Shown piece by piece: positions 1 through 12,269 of a stretch of DNA of 64,000 bases. This stretch comes from Urechis unicinctus (lineage: Eukaryota > Annelida > Polychaeta > Xenopneusta > Urechidae). Under the pieces are notes generated by a model, which saw nothing but the letters and a program-made list of their open reading frames with translations, searched no databases and was not told where the DNA came from. The stretch covers positions 39,152,634-39,216,633 of the forward strand of contig CM067354.1 in the NCBI GenBank assembly GCA_034190875.2. Reading direction: 5' to 3'. The position numbers and the translations under genes were made by a program. Positions within the stretch are counted from its first letter, which is position 1, and each line of letters begins with the position of its first letter.

Positions 1-1439
1 CAACGATTCGCAGGATAGAAAATACCATTGGTATCGTGCAATATAGTGTTAAAATCGATAGCATAAGAAGGGGACAAAATATTCAAATGCGAGATATTAT
101 TTGAACTGTGCAGACCAAACGTAATCTTAATAAAATATAGCATTGGGTAGCTCTACTTAAAAACTTATATAAGGTTTGTGGCACGCAAAAACCTTGTGGT
201 AAACAGCGTATATTTTTCAGCAAGTAAATTGTTCTTATAACTGCCCCGGGAAAATTCACATACATCCCGGATTCCATGTGATGATTAGCAAGTTGTTTCT
301 ACCTTAATATGCTTGCTACGCCCCAAGCAAATATCAGGAATGACCCTAAATCCTAAGATTATCAAGGGAGGACAAAACGTTACTGTTCGACTCTTGATTC
401 AGGTCATATATTTAAAGTACCGTACCCTGAAGGTTACGGATAACAATCGATTGATAATGAGGGGCGTGCTCTGGTGCAATATGAGGGGTATAGATTACGA
501 TGTATTGTCGAAGCATAGTTAACACAGAATAAAATAATTTAGCCAAGCCAATATGTTCGAGTGCATACATCGACCTTGGATACAATTCTTGATTTAATAG
601 GCAGGAAAACATTGCAAGTTAAATCTAGTTAAATATTTAAAACTTTGCTCGTTCGTTTAAGGCTCTGGATATCAATTGATGTTCGTCTTTATATATTCTC
701 TAATGTTGTGAACCTCTTGAATCCAGCCATCTGCTGAAATGCCATCTACTTTGGCGTAATTATCTCGGATATAATGGTTTGAATTTTAATGATTGAGTTT
801 TAATGATTGAGTTGTCATAATGAACTTAACTGTCCCGATAAGTTAGGTAAGAAAGCATGCAACTTTATTCAGGTTTATGGTAATTATATAGCTTGATATT
901 ATTCTATGTTACATATTATTTATTGTCATTTTCAGTGTTTCTGAATCGTATTTGTATAGATATGCAATTATCTTCATGCCAAAGCATACCACAATATTAC
1001 AGCATAATGTCGTATGGTCATAACTAACCCCTTTGCATACTGTTTGCTTGATGAGTTCAAAAATACCTCATGACCAAATTTGCGCTATAAATTGCTGATA
1101 AATGAACCCAGGATAAGTCTCGTCGCCATTGAATGGTGCTAATGATTTGACTACAGACGAGCTACATACTGGAGACAGTTTTTAATAACACCTATCGGGC
1201 TGCCACTTAGAAAGAGTTGAGCATTTGCAAATGAATAATTTATTTCTACGGAGGAATTTATCTTTTGACACGACATGAAAAGCAGTACGCTTTTTCGATG
1301 CCCATCAAAAGAAAATTAATGACTATATGCTGACGACCTTACAAGCCATCAGAGCAAGGTATGTGGGCAAATGTTTGTCAATTAATGCTCGCATAGGAAC
1401 ATTTGGAATGTGTGTCCCACACAATTAAGAGCATATATG
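1..1439. other. AT-rich stretch with no recognised feature
   Basis: No open frame here looks like a known protein. The short frames at 83-277 (minus), 313-522 (plus) and 412-612 (minus) overlap one another, have no recognisable motif and are the length expected by chance. I matched no repeat here to the rest of the window. Confidence 0.5.
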
Positions 1440-1560
1440 TTTCCGTGAACGTAGCCTTGACTTATATCTGGATCCTGAGTGGTTTTTAACATCCCTACAA
1501 CAAGATGGTCATGTAAATTAGACACACGGGAATACACAAACGATTATGCGTCTCAGGGTG
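1440..1560 (+). repeat. Short dispersed repeat, paired with 46,258-46,365
   Basis: About 105 bp resemble 46,258-46,365 in direct orientation. Both read roughly GACTTATxTCTGGAxCCTxA followed by GTGGTTTT. The plus frame here reads LDLYLDPEWFLTSLQQDGHV, which may be a coding remnant, but the second copy does not keep that frame. The homology fades on both sides. Confidence 0.45.
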
Positions 1561-1564
1561 GACT

Positions 1565-2600
1565 GCTCTTATTAGCCCTACACTGTCTTTTTGTTAGGTG
1601 CGAACATGGTTTATGTGCTTGCTATCCGCCCCCAGCTACAGCTGGTATTAAACGTATATTGACGGGTATTAAAAGGGTGCCGGCTATCTTAAGATATCAG
1701 ATTAAACCCATGACCGAGGTTATTTGGTGTTAAATATAACATTCAAGTTGTTTAATGCAATACGTGATGACCACTCACAGGACGGCACAAATAATATATA
1801 TGTATATACCACTACAGACAAAACTCTATCCATTATGAAGTTTTAGACCTACCTTAATGGAATTTAATTGAGAATTCCATTTGAAGGGAAAAATCATGCA
1901 TGTACTTGGGTAACCCGCACCATATATTCATTCGAGGAGCGTGCAAATATGTAACTACTTGCATTTGGTACAGACACTGCTCATATTACATATATACGTA
2001 TGCGTTTGGCCTGTATGACAGAACGTCGATAATGTGACTGTATTATTATGGATTACTTCGACTTGACCTGATTGTGGTGGCATTAAGCCTTCAAATAATC
2101 ATCGGAATATCTGTAAATATTTCCTCTGGTACTTTCATGAGAACTTAAGCAGTTTTATTGTCACCTCACACGCACCGCGTTGTCAGTTTGCTGCTTTTGG
2201 CAAAGGTATGATAATATTTTTTGAGCTATTTGAATGATTACTGGATTATATGAATGCTAGAAATATTTTAACGACATGACAGTTGCCCCTATGCTAAAGG
2301 AAAGAAGCCAATACAAATCTCTTCAACAACTATGTAATATTTCACTAGTAAATGAAGATGATGATGGTTGTAATGCTTGAGCAGTGTCCCTTAAGTGCAA
2401 GTTTATACGTTGAACTAACTCTACCCACTGGACAGGATAGAAGTCTGATGCTGCGAAAGACCGAACTGTAAGGCGACATGCTGGGCAGCTACAATAAGGA
2501 ACTTTTCCTAAAAAGCAGTAATGGTGGCGGAACCTCGGTGGAATGATGCATTCCGTGGACCACAATATTAAGATAACCTAGAGCGGATACTTTTCTAACT
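1565..2600. other. Unassigned; contains an 80-aa minus-strand frame
   Basis: The only protein-like frame is at 2,323-2,565 on the minus strand (80 aa). It has a cysteine cluster (YCSCPAC) followed by a mixed hydrophobic and charged stretch (FYPVQWVELVQRINLHL). It could be a zinc-binding remnant of an old element. I do not recognise the family and saw no second copy. The rest holds nothing I can name. Confidence 0.3.
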
Positions 2601-2611
2601 GCTCTTTATTG

Positions 2612-3690
2612 TCGACACTGTCGTCGACCGCGACAATGACCTCATCAATTTAATCATCTCGTCTGTTTCTGGCCCTTGCTGTCTGGGCATCAACTTTGCC
2701 ATCATCTCGAGGCAGTGAGTGTTTGAATGTCAAGCATAAAGGAAATGTGATCAGCCATGGGGATGGCAATCGATACACATGGCAGAGACAAGATGCATGT
2801 GGCCGTATCATAGTGTCATGCACAGCAGCTATTTAACTGGTAGTGGTGATGGCTACCGTCATATAGCAATTCACGAATTGGCTTTGATCTTTGTTGAATA
2901 AACTTGGTTATATTAGGTATAATGTTGTTCTATGTAGCATCAATGTCACATGACATACAACCAATTACTTATTTAGCACTAATAAAGCTCCATTTAACAG
3001 CAATTACGTGTCTCTATTCCACGTTCGGGCAGACGCATGGATTTGGGCTCCCCCGTCCTCCACCATGTATACTCTCGCTAAGAATGCATCAATATGAATT
3101 TATTTATTGATATCACATCCATTCTGTTCCAATAGCTTATCAATTTTTCGATACGAGAACCCCTTTCCAGTGCAAAACCCTCTCGTAAACTACAAATATT
3201 TGGTATGATATATAGCATTCATGCAATTTCTTCTCCAATTGCACTTCACAGATGTAGTTTTTTTAATTTGAATATTTCACTTAACGAGTCAACGAGCATT
3301 AACTTTTTACAGTGCTGAGCAATCCCGCATATATGCCATAGGGTCGAATTTTTGTTCTCGTGATATAAGTTGCCATACTTAACGCAATGGATCGCACATA
3401 AGCGTCAACTGACAATCTGAATATTTGTCAAATTGATCATAGAAATGCGAGAGAACATTGCAATTGAAGTAAAATTGTATTGTGGTAAAATAGAAAATGA
3501 GCAAAACAATCAGACGCCTAATGATACTTGGAGCCAATCATGGTCGCCTTTGTGTACGAATGAGTACTGCTACCAGCATGATACTTCAGTTACAGCTGAT
3601 TGTGAGCATTCTGTCATTAACTGAAATCCCAAGAGCATTAAGAGGGTAAAAGTGCACTGATTGACCTGCGATTAAGGATCTCTCTTCATT
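2612..3690 (+). repeat. Family Y repeat, copy Y1
   Basis: This is the first of two tandem direct copies. It begins near GCGACAATGACCTCATCAAT and shares with 3,838-5,575 landmarks such as CTGGCCCTTGCTGTCTGGGC, CGAATTGGCTTTGAT and ACCTGCGATTAAGGATCTC. Compared with Y2 it lacks about 680 bp in the middle. Parts recur inverted at 44.4-45.5 kb. The copies differ by many substitutions, so the duplication is old. I see no terminal inverted repeats, target duplication or transposase. Confidence 0.75.
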
Positions 3691-3837
3691 ACGTTGTAAT
3701 GTTTGAGCGACCGAATGATGCATTGTATGGCCTTTTGAAACTCCAAACCAATAAATGTACCATAACTTTAAAATAAGCTTATGCAGATAATTTCTAACTG
3801 TTCGTTTCTTTGACACACTTGTGGACAAGTCGTACAC

Positions 3838-5575
3838 TCCGACAATGACCCCATCAATTTAATCACATCGTCTGTTTCTGGCCCTTGCTGTCTGGGCATC
3901 AAATTTGCCATTATCGCGAGGTAGTGAATATAAGAATGTCAAGCATAAAGGAAATGATATCAGTCATGGGAATGGCAATTCTTCTCTGTTTGATTGTTTT
4001 AATGCGTGCAATAAACTGTTTGTCTGTACTGTGTGTAAGGAATATGATATCAAGCTGTGTTTGGTGATTTTCAAGCTCGCATATGAGGCTCAATATTGAC
4101 AAACTGCGGCCAAAATGATAGTATACAGGTAATACTGAACTCAGTTATTCAAGTACACGTAAGTAAGCGTAAGTTCAATGATAATATGACTACACGCGCA
4201 GACATTTAGTGGATTTACGCCATGCATGCAGTTGCAAACATTTTTATGCACAATTATTTTATAATTATCTTTACAATGTTTATTACACTGTAATTCCATT
4301 TGGTTTTCAGAAATTCAATGTTACATGCGCAGTAAATGTCTTAATCAAACAAATTATGATAAATTGTGGAATCATGCTACAATGGTTGAATGAAGCGTGC
4401 AGAAAGATATCCCTTCTTAAGCATAAAATACAACACACGTAAGAGCTTGCCTCTAAACCTGAACCATTAGCGTATTTGCAAATTGATGGTTTGATTTCTA
4501 GACGATTAATTAGGAATTCGCTATTGAAAAGAATAGCTGCCCTTATATGGTCAGAGAAGGATTAGCAGAAGTTACATTAAGTAATAGAGAACAACTTCCA
4601 ATGATTATCATCTATCATTTCGACACCGTCATTGATGCTTACCTTCCCTAAAGTAAGAACCGACACACAAGACAGAGTCAAGATGCATGTTGCCGTATAA
4701 TTGTGTGATGCACAGTAGCTATTTTACTATAACAATTCGCGAATTGGCTTTGATATTTGCTGAATAAACTTGGTTATTATAGGTAGCATCAATGCCATAT
4801 GACTTGCAAACAATATCTTATTAAGCACTAATAAAGCATCATTTAGCAGCAATAAAGTGTCTCTATTCCTCGTTCGAGCAGACACATGACTTTGTGCTCC
4901 TCCGTCCTCTACCATGTATAACCTCGCTAAGAATGCATCAATATGGATTTATTTATCGATATCACATCCATTCTGCTCCAATAGTTTATCCAGTTTTCGG
5001 GTGTGCTGCTGGGAGCCAATGCAAACCCCACTAGTATATTACAAATATTTGGTATAGTATATCACATTCATGCAGTTTCTTCTCCAATTGCGCTTCACAG
5101 ATGTATTTTTTTCAATTTTTCATTCAAAGAGTCAACATTTGTTTACCATGCTGAGCCATTCATTCCATAGGGGTACATTTTTGTTTTTATGATATTAATC
5201 ATAGAATTTGCCATACTAAGGGCATATATGGCACAAAAGTGTAAATTGCTGACAATGAGGATCTGACAATCTGAATATTGACCGAATTGATTATAGAAAT
5301 GCGAGAGAATATTCCAATTGAAGTAAAATTGTATTCAGGTTGGTAGAATAGGAAGGGAGCAAAACAATCAGATGCGTAATGATACTTGAATCATGGAGAC
5401 AATTATGATATCATTTGCGTGCAAATGAGTAATGCCACCAGCATCATACTTCAGTAATAGCTTGTTGTGAGCATTCTGCCATTAAGTAAACCCCCAAGAG
5501 CAATAGGAAGGTGATAAGCCGACATGAATAAGTGCACCAATTTACCTGCGATTAAGGATCTCCCTTCACCACATG
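3838..5575 (+). repeat. Family Y repeat, copy Y2
   Basis: This is the second tandem copy, separated from Y1 by about 150 bp. It matches Y1 at both ends and carries an extra segment of about 680 bp (roughly 3,985-4,655). Overlapping short frames at 3,885-4,102 on both strands show no recognisable domain. Homology with the inverted copy near 43-45 kb continues past the right end of Y2 to about 8.2 kb, so the ancestral unit was longer than the tandemly repeated part. Confidence 0.75.
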
Positions 5576-5619
5576 GCAAAAGTGGCCATCTAGCGGGTCC
5601 GTCACCACGCATGAGATGA

Positions 5620-6031
5620 TTAATGTCTATTGACGTGCCATGGAGTTAAAAGTGTGAATGGGGTGTCACAATTTCGTTTTGGTCGAGGAGAAGCATCGCA
5701 AATGCAAGTTAGCGAGTCGGGCAGAAAAGCATGTATATGAGAATGGTCATTGATTGTGCCGTGAAACACCGCAATGATCATCAGCGGGTACTTGTATATC
5801 GGATGCATGGCTTTATTTAATGTGTCGGGGTTGGTTAACAATTCAATCTTATTGATTAATCAATAGATGTGTATGAAATACCCGAAGTCTATTGAACCAA
5901 ATCCGCACTTGTTCTGCGTGTTGATCGGGGTCTGTATCTGTGAAAATGTTTGTGCAGAGAGCAGGCAAAATATAATGAATATGAGCTGGTTTTTTCAAAT
6001 ATTGATCATTCGATTTGTACCCCGCTAGCAT
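5620..6031 (-). pseudogene. Family Y coding relic 1 (two frames), unknown protein
   Basis: On the minus strand two adjacent frames, 5,849-6,031 and 5,620-5,841, read like one interrupted protein. The first ends QVRIWFNRLRVFHTHLLINQ. The second contains PLMIIAVFHGTINDHSHIHA and then FLPD. The inverted copy at 43,612-43,900 (plus) gives matching stretches: QVLIWFNRLLLFHMHLSINQ, and after a frame change LMIVAVF, NDHTHIY and FIPD. Amino-acid agreement despite DNA divergence indicates ancestral coding. I do not recognise the family; no catalytic motif is evident. It is now broken by frameshifts. Confidence 0.5.
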
Positions 6032-6039
6032 TTTATTGG

Positions 6040-8090
6040 AGCTTAGTTTTGTCTTTCGTTATACTTGAAGCACATTAATTTCAAGAAGACTCGGAATTAA
6101 TGGCTCGATTGTTTGAACATGGCTTTTAAATACAAAATCAAATTTACAGCTATGTGAGCTGTCATAGAGCACACGTTGGTATGTAGGTGTCGGTAAACAT
6201 CATCCGTTAAATCCATACCTTGAAGCTGTAGTGTAGGAGCTTTGACTTCTTATATAATGAAATTTGTGATTGGTCAATGTACTCTGTGTTGGTCCTTCAT
6301 ATAAGTTTGTTATAGAGTGCTGTCAATATGTCTGCCGCACAATGCCCGTCAGTCATATCTGATATTCTAAAAAGCAAGGTTACCCAGCTACAATATCGGC
6401 ACTCATCGCCTATGTGGATTGGTCTCTATATCGACAGTCAAGCGGAAGTTGAAGATACAAAGTTAAGCGATTCATAATTAGCCACGTATTCCTAGCTGAC
6501 ATCGCATTCAACTCTTGTTATTGTATCACAGAATGGCAAAGAACCGAAATAAATAACGTGAGTGCATTTGATCTTGGTATGGTAATTGTCACACTGGCTT
6601 GTAAAAGGGGCTTTCAGTGACAACTTCTCACAATCTTATGTAAATGTTTGAGGAAGTTGCTGACGTAAAGTATTTCATTTTTGCCATCTAACTGCTTTCT
6701 GCTTTCCCATTTATTAATACGATGAAATGCAACAGGCGTTTGGAAGTTGCTAAACGGTAGCAACACATTACGGAATTAGAGAAAGGTGACTGTGCACATG
6801 GTATTGACTATGAGTTAAATAGCAGACAATTGACTGTTACGTGGTCGCAAATTGTCTCTGAGCCATAATCGGACCACTTTCAATAAAGTCATCATTTTGA
6901 GATATGTAATGGTAACCTGCTGCCCCACTTTCCCGAGCAAACTCATTTGTCAGTTCGACGAAACAACTTCCAGACGTGTAAGTCATCTAAATATATTGAA
7001 CATCAAATGCAATCATTTAGTGTTGTACACTTCTCGACTTCTGCCGCACCTGATGGAAGACTGCTTTGATATTGTGTCATCTAATATGTAGCAGAGGATC
7101 CCATTTCTGCCTTACAATTTCTCAAGGTATATTCAAGGGAACAATGTCGCAAGTATTCAATTTGGCGGGTAACCGCGGTAGGGTTGCCTCATTTTATGAC
7201 ATATAGCGATGCTTGTTTATGCGACGCAAACCTTATCTGCTACTAGCTATTTAAGTTTTTGCAAAACAAACAAAGGGAGACATTAACAAAGAAGAGCTAA
7301 CGATTAAGCAAAATGAAATCCAATATAAAAGGTGCTATTGAGTATTATCTGTGATGTAGCAATATTATTCTGACGATGGAGAATATCAGCAAATATACCT
7401 GTTATGTTCATTTGTGAAAGAAGTGCTAATGAATGAACTACCTCCTATTTGCTTTGATTTGTGCGGACGTAATGTAATCAATCAGAGAAAAGGCAATAAC
7501 TGTATTCTTTGTTATTCTCAATAAATAATGTACCATGAGTTACTACACTCCTATAAATTGCAGTTTATATAAAATGGAGAACAATCCTCATTTTTGCGAT
7601 GCTGATAGCTCCAGCACCTTTGCTGCCTTTTCACGGAAACGTTATATCTTCATTAGATTAGGCTTGACGGTGAGCGCGGGTCATCACAATATATGCTTAA
7701 GTTCTGTATAAACACTGCAAATGAAGATATAGAATGTGAGAATATGATTATGATAGACCAAATGTGTGTCAATACAATGAAATAACAGTACGCTAAGGCA
7801 CTGTGATGTGTCACAAGGATAGCTGTTCAGATAGATTGCGCCTGTTAACTGTCTAGCATAATTCTTTGAGATAAAAATTAGTTTAGCTTTGGCGTTTTAA
7901 TCGACAATTCCACTAATGGAAATCAAAGCTCCTGTGCACGTACCAGAGCTGCTTTATCGCAAAAAATGAAGTAGACTTTATAAGAGATATTTTTCATGGC
8001 CCCCTTATCGCCAACATTACTGTCACTTTAACATTAAAAGGACCGTAATCCTACCAGTTTTGCTATTTTCAGCATAAGGCGCCAAGTTTA
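6040..8090. other. Unassigned, probably inside the ancestral Y unit
   Basis: The flanks on both sides match the inverted Y copy at 42.7-43.9 kb, but that copy is about 1.5 kb shorter between the same landmarks. This stretch therefore holds sequence that was inserted here or lost there. The plus frame at 6,852-7,091 (79 aa) has no recognisable motif. I saw no transposon ends. Confidence 0.35.
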
Positions 8091-8119
8091 AAGAGGAAGG
8101 CTTTTCAGAATTGACGCTG

Positions 8120-8229
8120 AGGGAATTGATTGAAGGAAATCTCAGGCAATATGCTCTCATCAGTCAAAAGGGAATGACTTCATAGATACAACTTTGTCTT
8201 ATCATTCCGTTTGCGTCAGAAAACTATAA
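8120..8229 (+). pseudogene. Family Y coding relic 2, unknown protein
   Basis: Two short frames, LRQYALISQKG and then FIDTTLSYHSVCVRKL followed by a stop, match the minus-strand frame at 42,729-42,953 and its upstream sequence (LEKISSNIRSLGKK, then FINTALSTHSVCVTKL). In the second block 12 of 16 residues agree. The order and spacing of the two blocks are also kept. The protein is not recognised. This copy is frameshifted and truncated; the copy at 42.7 kb continues about 55 residues further. Confidence 0.45.
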
Positions 8230-8824
8230 TGATCATTATTTGAAATTAAACATGTACCCTAATGTCACACGGTGTTCCATAAATAGGGACATTTTATGAT
8301 GCACCAAAAATGAAACCCGATTAATCAAGTGATACAATATTACTCATCTGAACGACATTCTTACAAATGAAACTCTATTGCCCAAGCATTCTCATTAATT
8401 TTTTGTAAGACTCTGGCCAAGGGCTACAAATAGCAAGTTATTTCTTAACAATGTCACGAACGGCTGACAAACTTGATAAGCAGAGAATGATGCACACACA
8501 TCCCTTACAAGCAGGTTCAATATGAATTGCACATATAATAAGTCACGTCTTAATCAATCATGGCGCGCATTCTAACGTGTGTTTCGAATGTTTAGTCATA
8601 TGTGTACCTATACTTAAACATATTTTCCGCACCAAGCACTACTGAAGAGCCTTTCAAAGCAATGATTCGTACCAAATGTATTTTTTGGTAAGTTTCTTCA
8701 AAGCACAACTAAAACACGGCACCCCTGTCCAAAAGCTCGTATTGGGAAACAATCCGACGAATTGTTAAACACCACGAACTATTGCCAATAGAACGTCCAT
8801 AACCAATAAGTATTGCCGGTGTCA

Positions 8825-8944
8825 ATGTCAACACTGCATATTAGGAATGAACAGCTGATCACCGAGAAAATGCAAATGTTGGAGCGGGTTTTCTCTGAAA
8901 CTGCCACATTAATCGAGGATGAGGAGTGTAGAAAACTTGCCTGA
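8825..8944 (+). other. Short open frame, 39 codons, possible coding relic
   Basis: From an ATG at 8,825 to a TGA at 8,942 the plus strand encodes a charged, helix-like peptide containing LHIRNEQLITEKMQMLERVF. The composition looks more like a real protein than the opposite-strand frame over the same DNA, which is hydrophobic and serine-rich. There is no second copy or known domain to confirm it. Confidence 0.25.
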
Positions 8945-8949
8945 AACAT

Positions 8950-9665
8950 CATGAATACCAATAAAAAAGGCAAAATAAAGAGGCAAAATATATCTTGAGT
9001 AGAGCAACAAACTATATACAAGACCAATGTGGATATATTAGCATGTTTATCCGTATTACTAGGCCATATGTGTCTCTCTTTCTAGCATTGTGTGACTGAG
9101 GTGGAGAGATTGTGAAGCCGTTTGGTTAATCTTAACTTCTTCTATTGCATTCAGTTAGATCCATAGCACTGTCGTAAACTGTTTTTACTCAATTTTACTC
9201 TCTCCACCTTAACGCTTCTGGCCCGCCAATTTCCCGCCGGTTATTTCTTAACCCCAACTTAGCAACCTCATGAAAGGGTAGGCCTCATTGGTAAACCTGC
9301 TAGAAGCCTCTTGGAGCAACCTCCAAAAGTAACGGAATATGAGAGATTTAACACACGCTCACGGAAGAGCAAGATCACCAACCATAAATCAGAGACATCT
9401 CTCCCCTCATTAAATATCATCCTATTCGCTCATTTTGATAAATAAAGAAGTCTTTAGAAGAAAAGTATATTTTTCCTTTTTTTGCTCTACAACGTCGTAT
9501 TTGTCTTCCACGTATTCAAAGTCGACAGAACTAGGCTATATAACTGGTAGTGAATCCAACTCTACCGCGAAACCTATAACATGTGAGTTGCACTTTACAA
9601 TATTTCCTTTTATATTTATACCGTTCCTATTTCTTACGAAATTAACCATAACGGACACCCGATCA
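8950..9665. other. Unassigned stretch left of the gypsy fossil
   Basis: No domain, repeat or terminus is recognisable. The frame at 9,435-9,668 (77 aa, plus) is serine/threonine-rich and shows no motif. A 5' LTR of the following retroelement would be expected about here, but I cannot find a matching 3' partner. Confidence 0.35.
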
Positions 9666-9951
9666 TGATCCGCCGAGATGGCCGTGCGCGATTCTAAACA
9701 AACAACTGAGCGCATGCGCCTAATTATATCAGCGTTAAACGAACGAGTACCGAACTATCACCAGATCACGTACAGATGTCTTTACGTGGAGCGAAGTGCT
9801 TGATTGCATGCACAACCGTTTCAGTAAGGTGTTTAATGGCCTTCCGCTCTCGATCCCCAACGCGACGATGAAAGTGTGGCTTGATTCGCAACACGTGCTT
9901 TCTTTTTTTTGTTTTAATTTGGTGGAGGAATATGTGCGCAAATGACTTTTA

Positions 9952-10486
9952 ATGTCCAACCTACGGCATATATTACGCGCACTGGTCATTAGCGCCGACG
10001 CTCCCTCCTTCAACGAGGCTGAGAGACAAGCGTCAATCTTCGAAAAACGGTGGGCAGCGAAAAGAGAGCAGACGGGCTACAATGTGAGGGATGTCCGTTC
10101 CAGCGCCCGCTTACATGTGCACTACGATTATACACGTGGTCACCATCAATCCAGGAGGCAACAGCACACACTTGGTTCGTCCTGGCACACGTCTCTAGAG
10201 CGTCGAGGAGCGGTTTCGAGGAACTCATCTCGCCCCGTTTTGTCCGCACAGATGGAAAAGCCTGCAGAATTTGGCGGCCATCAAGTGGTAGCGAATTATC
10301 TACAGCCAGCACTTACAGCCACACTTGGTACCACGGCCAATGCGATCCCTCCCAAAACTGCGTTCGCTCTCATGGAGTCGGGCACTGCCTCCAATCCGTA
10401 GGAGGTCCCCCACGTCTGGTACAGGGCTGTGTTTTGATTGCGGAAATACCGGGCACATAGTACGAGAGTGTCCTTTAAACGAATAA
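9952..10486 (+). pseudogene. gag/nucleocapsid relic with CCHC zinc knuckle
   Basis: The frame from 9,952 includes FNEAERQASIFEKRW, a gag-like stretch. The zinc knuckle CFDCGNTGHIVREC (C-x2-C-x4-H-x4-C) is encoded at 10,430-10,471 in a different frame, followed by PLNE and a TAA at 10,484. At least one frameshift therefore separates them. Such knuckles bind RNA in retroelement nucleocapsid proteins. A long antisense frame at 10,010-10,312 is a shadow. Confidence 0.7.
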
Positions 10487-10809
10487 TGTACCGTAAGAAG
10501 AAAGTAAATACTGTTGAAAGTGTCACCTCTGTTAGCAGACTCTTTTTCCGCGATCAAACGGTGCGCATCATACTCGGAAACAAAACATATACGGCACTAA
10601 TAGACACAGGTGCAAACAGATCGTGCATAAAAAAAGATTATTCAAAGATGGTATTTGACAACCAATGCCTTATCATTCACGCATGCAAGACCAAGAAAAT
10701 TACTTTTACAAATGGCAGTGATTCAAAGGTTGTAGGTAAACTTAGTATTGGTTTAAAAATACAGCGGGACGTATTCCCGACTGTCTTCCATGTCATCAAT
10801 AAATTATGA
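10438..10809 (+). pseudogene. Retrotransposon aspartic protease relic
   Basis: This 123-codon frame overlaps the zinc knuckle in another frame. It holds the aspartic protease active-site motif ALIDTGANRSCI (D-T-G) about 55 residues in, with a hydrophobic strand before it (VRIILGNKTYTALI). A later IGLKIQRDVFPTVFHVI stretch fits the second half of a retropepsin fold. The frame ends at a stop before the reverse transcriptase, so a Pol polyprotein could not be made from this copy. Confidence 0.8.
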
Positions 10810-10904
10810 CCAAAGATATTATAAGAGCCGGTTTCATGCTAAGGTTTGGGGCCAATATCAATTTCCCTCAGCCACAAAGCTGTTGTTTTTGCACCATATG
10901 ACCT

Positions 10905-11480
10905 ATGTATCCCCCAAGAACATGGAGTCGCGTGTATTTGTCCAATAAAAGACATCCCTCATTCCTATCCCACTGGCATATGCGTTACTATTGCCATCAC
11001 CCCGGTACCCACTACGTGTTTTTGTCAACGCCCGTAAATCTGCAGCGTTCAAATCAAGTCCAACTGACGCTGATAAACAGTTCACGGCGAACGCAAACAA
11101 TTCCACAAGGCAGAGCAATTGCCATCGCAAAACCGATTCTGTCTACTAACTTGAAAAATGCCAGTAAACTACTCTCTCTAGTGTCCAAGCAATTACACCA
11201 AGTCGTGCTGACAATCTTTGCTCAACGTAGTCCCTTGACAATACAATAAAGTCTAGATGTTGTCTCAGGTTTTTTCCAGATGGGTTTGTCGAAAGATTGT
11301 CAACACTTGACTGCCTTCACTACGGCTGACTATAAATCGTATAAGCTGACTAGACTGAGCATGAGGCTACAGCAGCCACCGTCATTGTTCCAAGAGTCGA
11401 TGATACAAGTGTTGTCTGACTGTCTCGGCTACTTTGCGTTAGTCTACATCGATGACATTATTGTATACTCGAGCACCTAA
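10905..11480 (+). pseudogene. Linker and truncated reverse transcriptase relic
   Basis: The frame at 10,905-11,249 has a linker typical of gypsy Pol between protease and RT (VQLTLINSS, then TIPQGRAIA). From 11,253 the RT begins in mid-domain with LDVVSGFFQMGLSKD, continues LFQESMIQVLSDCLGYFALV and reaches the catalytic box YIDDIIVYS near 11,446-11,472. The N-terminal part of the RT is missing, so the domain carries an internal deletion. It cannot be active. Confidence 0.85.
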
Positions 11481-11639
11481 ATCATCTTTTCCAGACACTG
11501 ACAGCCGCCAACCTTAAGCTACATCCATACAATGCATGCTCCTCAAACATGTGGTCAATTTATTGGGTATGACGCTCTCGCATTCAGGCGTCTAGCCAAG
11601 CGATGCGCATCTTAAAGCCGTGAATTCATACCCTGTACC

Positions 11640-12175
11640 GGCAAACGTCAAAGGTGTGCGGTAATTTTTAGGACCAGTGACTTATGTCAGGAAATTCATA
11701 CCAAATGCCGCTGACATCGCAAAACCCACCCAATGCGTTAACTAAAAAGGATGTCAAGTTTGATTGGTCAGCTGATTGCAATTAAGTTTTGATGCACTAA
11801 AACACACTCCAACCTCTGAGCCCCTACTCGCCTGCCCAGATTTCTCTAAACCCTTTGTTCTATACACTGACGCTTCTACGTCTTCTATAGGTCATTGTAT
11901 AGCTCAGGTGGACGACGAGGGCAACGAAAGACCGGTAGGTTACGCAGGTAGGTCACTCAACACCCATAATTGTAATTACTCAATAAACCACTTGGAGTTA
12001 CTTGCAGCGGTTCATGGAGTGACCTATCGTATCTGGAAGGCTCAAAATTTACGTTAGTCACGGACCACAAAGCACTGCTAGTAACGATGGGCTAAAGTGC
12101 TGCAGTCCTACGATTTTCACATCAAATATCGTTAGTAGAGTTGAGCAGACGCCATAAGCAGGCGAGAATATGACG
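11640..12175 (+). pseudogene. RT-RNase H connection and RNase H relic
   Basis: A broken frame first gives the connection motif FLGPVTYVRKFIPNAADIAK. The 93-codon frame at 11,776-12,057 is RNase H: FVLYTDASTSSIG (first catalytic Asp), RPVGYAGRSLN, and NHLELLAAVHGV (catalytic Glu). In the next frame VTDHKALLV follows, also typical of gypsy RNase H. A few later residues resemble the RRHKQA boundary before integrase, then the homology ends. No integrase HHCC or DDE motif is found. Confidence 0.85.
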
Positions 12176-12269
12176 TTAAGCATTGTGCCAACGATGACGA
12201 AATAAACGCATTCCCCGATTTGGCCGCTGTCTCCGACAACATTAGAGAGGTAAGTGTGCATCCCGTAAT

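Noticed and set aside
3885-4102. Overlapping frames on both strands within Y2
   Set aside because: Three frames of about 60 codons overlap one another, none matches Y1 or Y3 as protein, and no domain is visible.
10010-10557. Three minus-strand frames over the gag/zinc-knuckle region
   Set aside because: They are antisense to a recognisable gag and knuckle and have no motif of their own.
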